DNA of 64,000 nucleotides, taken from NCBI GenBank assembly GCA_033060915.1, contig CM065383.1:17451501-17515500 (forward strand). Reading direction: 5' to 3'. The translations under genes and the position numbers were made by a program. Of the stretch, positions 35,671 through 46,356 are shown in pieces (position 1 is the stretch's first letter; each line of letters starts with the position of its first letter). The DNA is from Euryodendron excelsum. Taxonomy: Eukaryota > Streptophyta > Magnoliopsida > Ericales > Pentaphylacaceae. Under the pieces are notes generated by a model. That model saw only the letters and a list, made by a program, of their open reading frames with translations, had not been told where the DNA came from and made no database searches.

Positions 35671-36617
35671 CTTAATAGCACAAGTTTGACCATATAAAAT
35701 GAAGAAGCTTTGATTTCTCTGGAAGATGCTATGTTGTTCGAGGAAAAAAATATTTTTCACGAGCTATGCAAAATAATCAAAATCAGGCTACGAAGTTTGA
35801 AAAAAAGAAAAAATCCCTGATATGGAATGTAGCATAGACCACAGAATATTGCTGCTGCAGGAATTTTAACATCATCGTGGGGGCTAAGAAAAGTTTGACA
35901 TAGAGGCGTCTGAGTTGGTGTGAGGTTTCAGATTTGCTTAAAAATTCTCAGGTTTAACTTGCACTTATGACATACTTTGACTTGAGTTGTCAAAATACAC
36001 CAAGTGCATAGCATTAGTACACCATTAATTGGCATCCCAAGAATGTATTTATACACATAGCTAAAATTTATTAAAATAATGTGATAGTGATATTTTTAAA
36101 ATTATAATTTAAAATAATGAATGTTTTAATTTGAAATGAAAGAACACAAGTAGCCAATAAATGTTGGTCTTTGTGTAAAATTTTCATTATATAGCATTAT
36201 TCTATATAAAAAAAAATTTGTAAAAAATTATGTTTATGTAGTATTACAGATATATAAATTACAGATCCATGTTAGTCTGCGTGCATATAGACAAAGACAC
36301 CCAGTGGACCAGTAAGACAAGAAATGTAACCACAAGTAATACCAAGAAATATATACATATATATGTATCATTGTATGTATGCATGTAAGTATAGACATGC
36401 AGTTGAAAGGAAGAATATGCATTTCGCAGAAGAAAATGAAGAAATGAAAACAAGAAGAGCCATCATAAGCGAAATTTGATTGGACGGTCACCCCCGAACT
36501 AGATAGAGGGGGAGAGAGAATTGCACAGCCACCATTAACACATTAAAAAAAAAAGGGTGTTTTTTCATTTATTTATATTTGCTTCATTTGATAGAGACCT
36601 CATCAAGTCGTTACACA

Positions 36618-36632
36618 TGCATAAATACTAAC
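36618..36632 (+). promoter_or_regulatory. Possible TATA box of the PIP2 gene
   Basis: GCATAAATACTAAC lies about 100 bp before the start codon, with CT-rich leader-like sequence (CTCTTCCATTCTCTCCC) after it. Spacing fits a leader of about 70 nt. Confidence 0.45.
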
Positions 36633-36722
36633 ATCCCTCTTCCATTCTCTCCCTAGGAGCTACCCATCTTCACAGACTTTACTCTCGTACGCCCATTTCA
36701 GGAGAGAGAGAGGAGAGGGAAG

Positions 36723-39700
36723 ATGAAGAAGGAAGTGAGTGAAGAAGGGGGAAGCCATCACAATGGGAAGGACTATGTCGACCCGCCACCAGCCCCTCTC
36801 TTGGACTTGGGTGAGCTCAAGCGCTGGTCTTTCTACAGAGCCTTAATTGCCGAGTTTGTTGCCACCCTTCTCTTCCTCTACGTCACCATCGCCACTGCCA
36901 TCGGCCACCATAAGCAAACCGGACCCTGCGACGGCGTTGGCCTCCTCGGCATCGCCTGGTCCTTCGGTGGCATGATCTTCGTCCTCGTCTACTGCACCGC
37001 CGGCATCTCCGGTACCGCCAAAACCTTTCAGATATTTGCATTCTTAATGGCTACTTCAAAAGTACTTTGATTTTGAAAGTAAAAGTTTGTTTCCATTCTT
37101 GCTTTAAAAGAAAGCCAAGAAGAACTTCCAAGACACCATATTTTAACCTTCAAGAAGCAAGATAAGTAGACAACGGTTCTAAAATTCAAGCAAATTATGC
37201 CTAAGGCAGTGTTCGTTTAGCACTTCCACGCTACTAGCTTCCACACAATTTAATAACAAAAAATAATTCTCTTTTTTTTTTTTTTTGGTAAAACACTAAA
37301 GCAAATATAATTGCTTCTGAAAATCAACTTCATAACAAAAAAAGTATCGCTATACAATTAAGAAATTTTTATAGAATTTATCCCTAAAACCAGTGGCGGA
37401 CTCGGCATTTCGATTGAAAGGGGGCAAGAAATTTTTTTTTTGGTTAAAAGGAAGATTAAGGAATTTTTATTTTGTTTTTTGAGTATCAATACACTATATA
37501 GTATTTTAAATATTCAAAATTTACAAGGTGAAGCAAAATTTCAATGCTTTAGATGAGTCAATACACTATACTGTATTCTAAATATCTAAAAATTTATCAG
37601 GCGTAAAGAAATATTTTCAAACTTTGGGAGAACGTGGCCTTGCCCGCCTCCCCTCTGCCCAGAAAGATTTGGCTAAAGTAGAGATATTCATGTGAAAATA
37701 AAACACCTAATTACAAAAGAGTAATGCTATATAAACAAAAAATTCATACAGAATTTATCATCAAAATGATGTGGTTGAATATGAGTCATTCACTTAAAAT
37801 CTAATCACTGATCATGGTGACTCTTATTTAGAAAAATGTCATAACTACATTATTCTGATGAGATTTTTAATACAAATTTTATGAAAGAATAACATTTTTT
37901 TATACAAATTTTATAGAGAATAATATTTTCTTTACAAAAATATCATAGGCACATCACTTTTGCGAGATTCTTTTACAAATTTTACTAAAACAAAAGGATT
38001 TTCCTCGATAAAATTTAGTGACCTACATCTAAATGTTTGATTCTAGCATCTTAGGGGGTGACAAGGGTCAGGGATAGAACTACGTTTAGACCGAAGGGAG
38101 AGTGGCCCCTACTTTGATTAAAACCATATAGATTTTAAGTGTTTATGATGAGAAATTGCGTATTGATTCCTTAAATTCAAATTTTTTTTTTTTTTACCTC
38201 TACCCTCCAAAATTCAAGAAATTGTGCGTTGACTCCCCTTCGTGGTTTCTGTGCTGCAGGGGGTCATATTAACCCGGCGGTGACCTTGGGGATGGCCTTG
38301 GCGAGGAAGGTGACATTACTGAGAGCGGTGGCGTACATGGTGGCGCAGTGCTTGGGAGCCATATGCGGGGTAGGGTTGGTCAAGGCTTTCATGAAGTCTT
38401 ACTACAACAGCCTGGGGGGTGGTGCCAACTCCGTCGCCGCCGGTTACTCCAAGGGTTCTGCTTTGGGTGCTGAGATCATCGGCACCTTTATCCTCGTCTA
38501 CACCGTCTTCTCCGCCACGGACCCCAAAAGAAAAGCCCGCGACTCCCACGTTCCTGTAAGTTTCGTTGCTATATATATATATATATATGTTACTGTGTGT
38601 TATTGATGTATATATGCTCGATCTCTCGCGCACTGGAGAATGGGATGAAGCTTCGCTTAGGAAGATTCTTATGGGGGTTGATTTTTGATTTGGTACGTGG
38701 AACAGGTGTTGGCTCCCTTGCCTATTGGATTTGCAGTGTTTATGGTGCACTTGGCCACCATTCCCATCACTGGCACTGGCATCAACCCTGCCAGGAGTTT
38801 CGGTCCGGCCGTCATATATAACAAACAGAAAGTCTGGGATGATCAGGTAACTTCAGTTTCCATATATGCGCGTGTCTGCACGTGCGGATAGGGATGACAA
38901 ACAACCGGCATCTTACATCTTGAGGCTTCACTTCATTCCGTTTCTAATGGAATGAGTATGGGATGTTAGTAATTGGAGTTGGGCCAGGTCAATTTTGAGA
39001 ATAATGTGAAATAACTTGTCAGTTTCAAACCCACCTCGTTATATATATATATATATATATGAATATTACTTTAGAATATAAATATGTGATTTTTTTTCCT
39101 TATTTATGTGATTGAAAATTTTCCTTTACTTGTGATGCATTTGAAAAAATTATAACACAAAATAGGAGAGGCAGCACAGGGATTAGAGAATGGTTAAGTA
39201 AGGACGGGTCGGGGTAGGTAGGGGTCACCATGGCACGGCGATGATGGAATAAAGTTCCCCAACCCAAATCACCCTATTGCTATCCCTAAATGCCCTTGTG
39301 ACTTATAATAATGGTGAAAAGTTTGTTCTTATAGAATTTTCATACATCATTGTGCTTGGAAATTTGAAATTTTGTATAAAAATTATCTGTATAGCATGAC
39401 TCATGCTATACAACAATAATAACAAAACTAAAAAATTTATACATAACTTGTAAAAATTGACGTTGTTGAATGGTAACATTTCACTTAAAAATAAAACAAC
39501 CATCATGGAGACTCTTAAATTCAAAAATGTTCTTATCATGTCAATTTGGTGAGATTTTTTATACAACCTTTTAAAAAAAAATAAAAAACATTTTTCTTTC
39601 TGATTTATGTGGCTGGTGGTAATGTCATGAGCAGTGGATATTCTGGGTGGGGCCTTTTGTGGGAGCACTTGCAGCAGTTGCTTATCACCAATACATACTA

Positions 39701-39754
39701 AGAGCCGGCGCGGCGAAAGCTCTGGCATCGCTCCGTAGCAGCCCCAGCATCTAA
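36723..39754 (+). CDS. PIP2: Plasma membrane aquaporin, PIP2 subfamily
   Basis: Water channel of the plasma membrane. Four exons: 36723-37011, 38260-38555, 38706-38846 and 39635-39754, with clean GT-AG borders and matching phases, give 281 residues, the usual PIP2 length. The N-terminus has the PIP2 signature DPPPAPL and [19 protein letters not shown]. Both pore motifs are present: NPA at 101-103 (GGHINPAVT) and 222-224 (GTGINPAR). The aromatic/Arg filter is F81, H210, T219 and R225, typical of water-selective PIPs. Loop D carries the pH-gate His193 (RDSHVP). In loop B the usual gating Ser in RKVS is Thr115 (RKVTLLRA). The C-terminal phosphosites correspond to S274 and S277 (ALASLRSS). The start is the only upstream ATG in frame, in good context (GAAGATGAAG). 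Intron 1 (1,248 bp) carries transposon fragments. Confidence 0.97.
37391..37670. mobile_element. Decayed DNA-transposon fragment in PIP2 intron 1
   Basis: Starts CAGTGGCGGACTCGGC, a terminal motif widely seen in plant hAT-like elements, followed by GAAAGGGGGCAAGAAA and T-rich sequence. It contains two copies of a TCAATACACTATA(T/C)(A/T)GTATT phrase near 37490 and 37560. The right end near CCGCCTCCCC is not a clean inverted match, and no duplication was found. Confidence 0.4.
38571..38588. repeat. (AT)n microsatellite in PIP2 intron 2
   Basis: Nine AT units shortly after the donor site of intron 2. Confidence 0.9.
39040..39061. repeat. (TA)n microsatellite in PIP2 intron 3
   Basis: About eleven TA units. 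Confidence 0.9.
39340..39600. mobile_element. Short AT-rich MITE-like element in PIP2 intron 3
   Basis: Contains TTTGTATAAAAATTATCTGTATAGCATGA, split by a short loop, and a GTTGAATGGTAACATTTCACTT...CATGGAGACTCTTA core. The same phrases recur near 24228-24520, 35170-35400, 37727-37930 and 40300-40520, so this is a dispersed family of roughly 200-290 bp. Termini not resolved. Confidence 0.45.
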
Positions 39755-42143
39755 GAACTGAATCCATCCATATGTGTACCTGCTCAATATCATTCTTATA
39801 TGTATTTCTTTTCCAATCTCTTGTTAGCACAAGATTTCATGCTTATTTATGGCTAGGTAATTTTTTGTGGGTCATTGTGTACTAGTACTTTGTAATGGTC
39901 AATCGTGTGGATGGTGGTGGTATCTATATACATACAGATATGTAAAATGAGAATTATTTGTGTTTGTATGTTTTTCTTTTTTTACTAGGACGCGTTTGGC
40001 ATAATTTTTTTTCAAATTTTTGTGGCCTATAAGCAAAACAAAAACCTAATTTTTTAAAACTTTTTTTACTTATGTACCAAAAAAAAAATAAAAAAATTAA
40101 ATTTAAACTCAACTAAACATAGCCTCAAGTAAAAAGGATATGAGAGGGTGACTATCGTGAGGGGGCAACACATCAGCTGCACAAGACATCTGACCACATA
40201 AAACTTGAGGCCCAAACTCGAAACCCCATGATGATATCATTTGTGGTGCTTTTATTTAAAATCAAAACACTTGCTAGTTTGACTCAAAATTATTTTAAAA
40301 AAATCAAAATTTTATTATATAAATTTTTACAAAAAAACTCCACAAAAATAATGTGAAAGTAATATTTTTTTACAAAATTATACAAAAAATCTCACAATAA
40401 TAATATAACAATTGTATGAGCCAAAATGGTTGGTAGATTAGTTTGAAATGAATGACCCAAACAGTTACATCATTGTACGAAAATTCTGTATAAAAAAGTC
40501 TATTTGTATAGCAGTTTTGTTTAAAAAATACCACTCCAAATTATGTCTAATGGAATTTTTTTTTGATAAAAACACTCTTTAAGAACATAATTTTCCAGTT
40601 GATATCCCAAACAAAAAAGTAAATTATATTGTGGATCTAGCTAGTTAGGTTTGTCTGTTCCAAACTAGCTAATTTTCCACTTTGATCAATGATCTTGCTG
40701 GTCGACCAACTAGCTAGCACGCTGATTTGTTGAGAGATCCCACTGAAAGGAGATAATTAGCTACCATGGCAAACAATAACTACTAATAACTAGTGAGCTA
40801 AGTTGTCATGAAACGATAACTGGTCAAAAAACCCAGAGACAGAGCCAGTAAACCTATGCATCCTGAGTTCGAAATATAACTACCCTCTTGGAGTAATGCC
40901 ACAAAAGATTTCTCTCTCATAATCCTCTAGTATTGGTGTAAATGACTTGCCTTCAACCAAACCTAAAAAGAGATTAATAGAGATATGCATGTAAACTAGT
41001 CCGGACATTTCTAGCCGCATAACTCCCAAAAAAATAAAAAATAAAAAATAAAAGAGGGCACAATAAGAGCCTCCTGGTCAAGGCATCAGCAATAAAATAA
41101 AATGCAGGACAATTTCCTGCATCCAGTACATAAAATCCAAATGACTCGAATACTAGAGGTCCAGACTCCAGACTAGCAAGTCACAGTATTTGGATTTTAA
41201 GATTAATCATACGCAAATGCCCCATTGTTCAGTTTATGACCACTAGCTCTCAATTCACGAGAAATTATTCAATTCTTCACTACGTGCCCTTGCTCCTCCT
41301 CTCACATAAGGTAAATACTCCGGAGCTGTTTGAAAAATATTTTCTATTTTTATTTTTTGTTTTTTTAAAAATAAAAAATATAAAAAAACACTAAAATGAG
41401 TGTATTTTTTATTTTTAAAACATTAGTCTGGTATTGTTAGCAAAACAACAACCTACAAATATCATCACCAGACCATAAAAAACAAAAAACAAAAACGCAC
41501 ACCTATTACACACAATAAAAAATAAAAACTAACCGCACTCCCAAACAAACCCCCTCCTACGAAGTGGAATATTTAACCCTACCTAGCAAAAGAACCCCTC
41601 TCTATTGTGCAAGTATAACAAGAACGATGTGATGCTCTGGAAACATTGAATAATTTTTTCTTGATTCACTCAGTAGCATGTTTTGCATCGCCATATGCAA
41701 AACATGTTCTCATCATCCCACTTCAAACAGATCTACTTAAACTAATTCACTTCCAAATGGAGTTTGAAAATAGTTGGCATAAATTGGTCATTTTTTTTTT
41801 TTTTTTTAATTTTCAGCACTTCACAGGTCATCAAACAAATCCAGAATTTTCCACAGCTGTCCCACAAACAAAACACAGATACACTGAAAGAAAGACCCCC
41901 ATATTACCAAGGCTAGGAGTGGTTATGTCAATGACTCACTCCTAGCCCGGCTGTGCAATTATCTCGAATTCTCAATATTGCCATGCCACCCACCACCAAG
42001 CATACTCAATCCAGACACAGCAATTGTAATTGAAACTGAGTGGTAAGAGAAGAGAAGTTAAACAAGCTGGACGATCCTAAAAAGGCCCGTGAGAGCATAA
42101 CTTCAATTTAAGCACCAGGTTGAGTCATTGCATGGCTTCGGCT
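39755..42143. other. Intergenic DNA between PIP2 and the USP-like gene
   Basis: No gene seen. Holds a foldback-like stretch at 39985-40140, an AT-rich MITE copy near 40300-40520, the inverted MITE at 41328-41545 and ordinary AT-rich DNA. Confidence 0.5.
41328..41545 (-). mobile_element. MITE, inverted copy of the family at 20010-20245
   Basis: Read on the minus strand it matches the other copy through TATGGTCTGGTGATGATATT, GACTAATGTTTTAAAAATAA and ACACTCATTTTAGTGTTTT. Ends are GTTTGGGAGTGCGGTTAG and CAAACAGCTCC. Confidence 0.65.
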
Positions 42144-45100
42144 CTACAACGGCAAAAGTAAGACAGGGCAAGGAATGAATTCGGCCAGGAGGTTAGCATC
42201 CACATGCTTGGAATGGATGGCTTCCATGCTCATAACTACTAAATCCAAGTTCAGGTCATCAGCAACCTCACCAATGATGGCTGTTGGTTTTTTCCCTTCT
42301 CCTAGTCGCTCTAACAACTTGAATTCCTGAAACCCACCTATCATTTTTGTGGAAGTAGTAAGGATAAACAACAATTGTTTGAACTTTAAAAAGGTAAACA
42401 AACTAATAAATCAGCTTAAAATAGTGCCATGATTCTACTTTAAGTTCACCATATGCCTATGCACAAAGATTACTTAACCGATACCAATAATTGAATGTCA
42501 CCTACTTCCAAGCAGATAAGTTTTCATTGCTTAGAACTATATCATCCAATATAATATATGTAAATTATATTAAGAATTGGCTAGAAAGGGCCATACAGCA
42601 ACAAATTCTATACAGAAGCCAAAAAGACGAGGAGAACTATGACACAACAATGACTCCAACATTACATGCGATTTAGACTACAACTTACTGTTGTGTGTGT
42701 GTCCTGTATTCTAAGGGACCATACAGGTATGAGGTATTGGGTTTGTACATGTGATCGGGTCAGGTCATGGGGACTGGAGGTTTTCTTAATTGTATGGAGA
42801 CATGGATTTAAAGGGTTTGCTTACAAATAGGGAACTCATCGGAATTCTAGGATTAGCGAGAGTGAGGGAGAGACGGGAAAACACTAGGGAGTGGAGTAGT
42901 GGCCATAGCTACAGGGCTTGGGACACTGGAATGACCAGGGAACCAGGAATTGGTGGTTTAGGAATCGGATACCTTTGACCAGGGAAGCGAGTATTGCTTC
43001 AAGGCTTAGGTATTAGTCGCAGTTTTGGGTGATTTAAGATTGTTTCAAACCTGTACTCTCTCAATTTATAGTAGATTTTTCTCTTACCCATGGTTGTAGG
43101 CTCAAGGTTCGTGCTGAACCACATAAATTATCTTAGTTTTTTTTCTCTGAGGGGTGTGTATGAATCCTGGGTGTGGTTCTATTTCATACGCACATGGGTT
43201 TAATCCCTACACTTACGCTTTAATTTGCCTTTCTCCATTAATTACATTGTGAAATCAGAACACATCCCTAACCTAATAACACAACTGTGAGAGTGCACAC
43301 CTACCTTCAGACAGATGCCAGTGTATGCTAGAGAGCTGGGAGTCATGCTCTGGCAATGATTCTTTCTGCTTTTCATCAATAACTGCAAGGAAAACAAAGT
43401 TACACATTCCTTGAGATCTCGCAAGCAAAGAGTAAAGTAACAAGAAAGTATCTCTTCCACTTAGTTTCTAACTTGGCATATGCAAAACAATATGTACAGT
43501 TATTAGAACATACCCACTACAGTAATGTCAGCCCCATACTTCTTCGCCAAAGCAGTAGTAGTTGCTGCAGCCTGTAAAAGTATTGGAACCAAAAGTGAGC
43601 AAGGTGCACACAAAGGCAGGAACTGAATCACCATCTTCAGCAATAAGTTAACGACATAAACCTTCTAACTTGATACAAAACAGGTTTGCAATACTGGATT
43701 TCTCAATTTCCATTACAATGGCACAGCTGCATTAATATATTATTTCAGACATCATAAAACCCAATTGTTCTACTTATATGTAAATACTTTTGTAGAAAGT
43801 ATCCTATCCTGTTATGGTCAATCAACACATCAGGAATGTTACTACTGTTGGGAGGAACAACAACCTCAAATAAACTTATGTAGAAATGATCAGTAAGATG
43901 TCACAATACAAAATTGCTAATTTGATTTTTAAAAATCCGTCGGTAAGATTTAACATCAGTAGAAGTTACAGAAACTGCTGCAAAAAAGTGTGCCTGAAAA
44001 AAACCTGTCTGGTTCCCTCAGAGAGATAAGGATTCTGGTCTGTAATTGGTAGAAGCAGATGCTTGAAATTAGTAAAGGCATCTGCAGCTAAGCTGACTTC
44101 AGATTCTTGTGGCTTAGACTTAGCTGTGGACAATTCAAACATATAAATGAGTTCCCAACCATAAGTGAAATGAACAGAGACTCCAGAGATCAAGGCAATA
44201 CATCCCGCAATAGCACATTAACATCGAAGAATGCAATAAAGGCTTGCGTTTATTAAATTAATAATCATGCTGGTTGCTCCATGAAGATAGCATTGCACTG
44301 CAATTAATTCTTAATCGATGAATGCTAGAGTTCAAAATTACTTAGGAGGAGACATTATCAGGAGAGAATGTCTCTATGTAGATAATATATACATGTATTT
44401 TGAATTTCACTTTGCACATGGCCAAAACGGAGAGGGGAAAATATACTAATCTATATCCATATCCACATAAGAGATACTCTAAAGTTCCCCTCAATGTTGT
44501 TAAGTGTGTATACAAATTCGTTTCCTAATGCTTAGTTAACCTTATCTATGTTACACGAACTCAAATACGGCTGTCGGGTGTGGCTATGTGTCTAAATGTC
44601 AAATTTATTTAATTCTCATATCCAAGAACATGGAAATACGGCAAAATGTTCATATTTCTTAATATATTTCTCTTAGTTTATATAATAAAATAGTGTTTAG
44701 AAGGTGCTACAAAGCATTTCATGCATAAGATGAAAATTTTATAAATATTTATATTGTAAACTTGAATTACTAAACATTTTCGTTGGGAGAAAGTCCAACC
44801 CTACATGTTGGATACATATTTCATACCCATCCCTTTACCCAAGTGTCAGAGCCTCGAATATTCAACACGGGTACTACATTCATTTGGAAGTGTCCATGTA
44901 ACATAGAACCTCACTAAGGGATTGACATTGCCAAATACAAAAATTCCAAAAATAGCTCTAAACCATCTTTAATCTACTATAAATCGTCTTCTTGCTCATC
45001 CATCTTAAGACCCATGTGAGATACTGAGATCTTTGAAATTTTCCATAATAAAGGGACTAACAACTATTAAGAATCCATAGGCATTTTAATTTAAAAGGCG

Positions 45101-45589
45101 ACTACATGACTAGATTATCCATTCTATCCCTTAGATGGTCAACGATTTTTTTTGGTAAATACATGTTTGCCATGCGTGCATACGAACATGACTTAGCACA
45201 CTAATACAGTTCAAATAGTTAAACTAAAGGTATAAAAACAGCACAGATTTACCAGAATAGCACAAAAATATATCAATTAAAACTCGAATTCCCAGAGATT
45301 TATGCTCTGATAAACAAATAGGCGAATCAATGTAAGACAATAAGGGAGAGGAGGAAAAAAAAAAATTAGAAGTACCTTTGTGGCCAATTCTCCGGAGCTT
45401 GGGAAACACGGAGAGCTTACGAGCTGTGGACTTGAGAGAAGAGTAAGTAGAAGAAGAAAAAACTATAGGAAGCAGAGAAGCATAAGAAGAAGAGGTTGAT
45501 GAAGACGATGATGATGAATTTAAAATTGAAGTTTTGTGAGGGTTTGAAGTTTCGACGGGGACGGCAAGTAAGTAGTGAGCAAATGCCAT
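42144..45589 (-). CDS. Chloroplast-type universal stress protein-like (adenine nucleotide alpha hydrolase-like)
   Basis: Small USP-like protein of the HUP/adenine nucleotide alpha hydrolase fold; the biochemical role of this plastid group is not well defined. Five exons on the minus strand, 45589-45376, 44123-44005, 43571-43514, 43382-43305 and 42337-42144, all GT-AG with matching phases, give 220 residues. The first ~70 residues are rich in Ser, Thr and basic residues with almost no acidic ones, consistent with a plastid transit peptide. The core begins FKHLLLPITDQNPYLSEGTR (first strand and loop), then AAATTTALAKKYGADITVVV, then GKKPTAIIGEVADDLNLDLV and VMSMEA, ending CPVLLLPL at the C-terminus. 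The classic ATP-binding GxxGxxxxG(S/T) motif of UspFA-type proteins is not seen, so nucleotide binding is doubtful. The start is the first ATG of the open frame. It is divergent from the methyltransferase gene. Confidence 0.88.
44480..44910. repeat. Degenerate dispersed repeat in intron 1 of the USP-like gene
   Basis: Contains GGTGTGGCTATGTGTC, CAAGTGTCAGAGCCTCG and AAGTGTCCATGTAACATAG phrases. Similar wording, partly inverted, is seen at about 5240-5560 and 57540-57925, suggesting an old dispersed element. Boundaries uncertain. Confidence 0.35.
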
Positions 45590-45887
45590 GGACAGACTGA
45601 GAAGAGACCTAATTCGAACACTCTATCTGTGAGGAAAGGGACCAGATTGGGATGGGCGGGAGGGAGGGTTCGAGAAGAAGCCTGAAAAAGTTGATTTGAG
45701 TAAATATAAATTATTAATTTAATAACGTAGTGAGAAGATAAAAGGATAATGATGAATCAGGGGATGATCGTGTATGCGTGGGCAGTGGTGAACGTGGCGC
45801 GTCTATCTTTTCGTGATTTCATCTGATGGCGATAACAAATCTACTATTTGTCTCGTATCGTGTACATTGTTTTTCAAAAACGAAAAA

Positions 45888-46356
45888 TTTAAATTTAGAA
45901 ATAATTATACTTTATTACTATGATTTGAGTTAAAATTAAATTATCTTCTTATGATTCAAAAATAAATATATGACTATTTATGATTTGGACTTATTTGTAA
46001 AATGAATAAAAATTATTAGATTTAAGAAAAATTATATTATAGAGGCATTTTTGTTATTTTATCTCTCCAAATTAAGATATCAAAACAGTAATTTGGTCCT
46101 TTTATGCCAAAATAAAGGCTTGTTTATCAATTTTTTTTGTTATTTCACTAAATCGTCTTTTTGATATTTTAATTTAGAGAGATAAAATGACAAAAATATT
46201 CGTATGATAGAATTTTCGTTAAATTTAATGATTTCTATCTATTTTGCAGATAAATTTAAACCACATGAGGTCATGTATTCACTTTTAACTACAGATGGGT
46301 CATCTGATTTTGATTTAAACTATAAAAAAGTAAAGTATGATTATCCCTTAAATTTA
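45888..46356. mobile_element. Mutator-type foldback MITE, copy B, with 9-bp target duplication
   Basis: Element 45898-46347 starts GAAATAATTATAC and ends GTATGATTATCCC, and folds back along ~200-bp arms. It is flanked by a perfect 9-bp direct repeat TTAAATTTA (45889-45897 and 46348-46356), the size made by Mutator transposases. It is the same family as 13907-14361; shared interior phrases include CCAAAATAAAG and TTATTTCACTAAAT. Confidence 0.8.

Larger units (their letters stand above)
32078..36600. other. Gene-free DNA with degenerate SINEs and foldback elements
   Basis: No gene seen. It holds an imperfect foldback at 32968-33120, two SINE-like elements (about 34125-34258 and 35453-35670), a CCTGGTCTGGCCTGGCC-type degenerate repeat near 34730-34930, and short AT-rich MITE fragments. 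Confidence 0.5.

Noticed and set aside
39303..39830. 175-codon minus-strand frame
   Set aside because: Antisense of PIP2 exon 4 and its flanks, with no recognisable motif.
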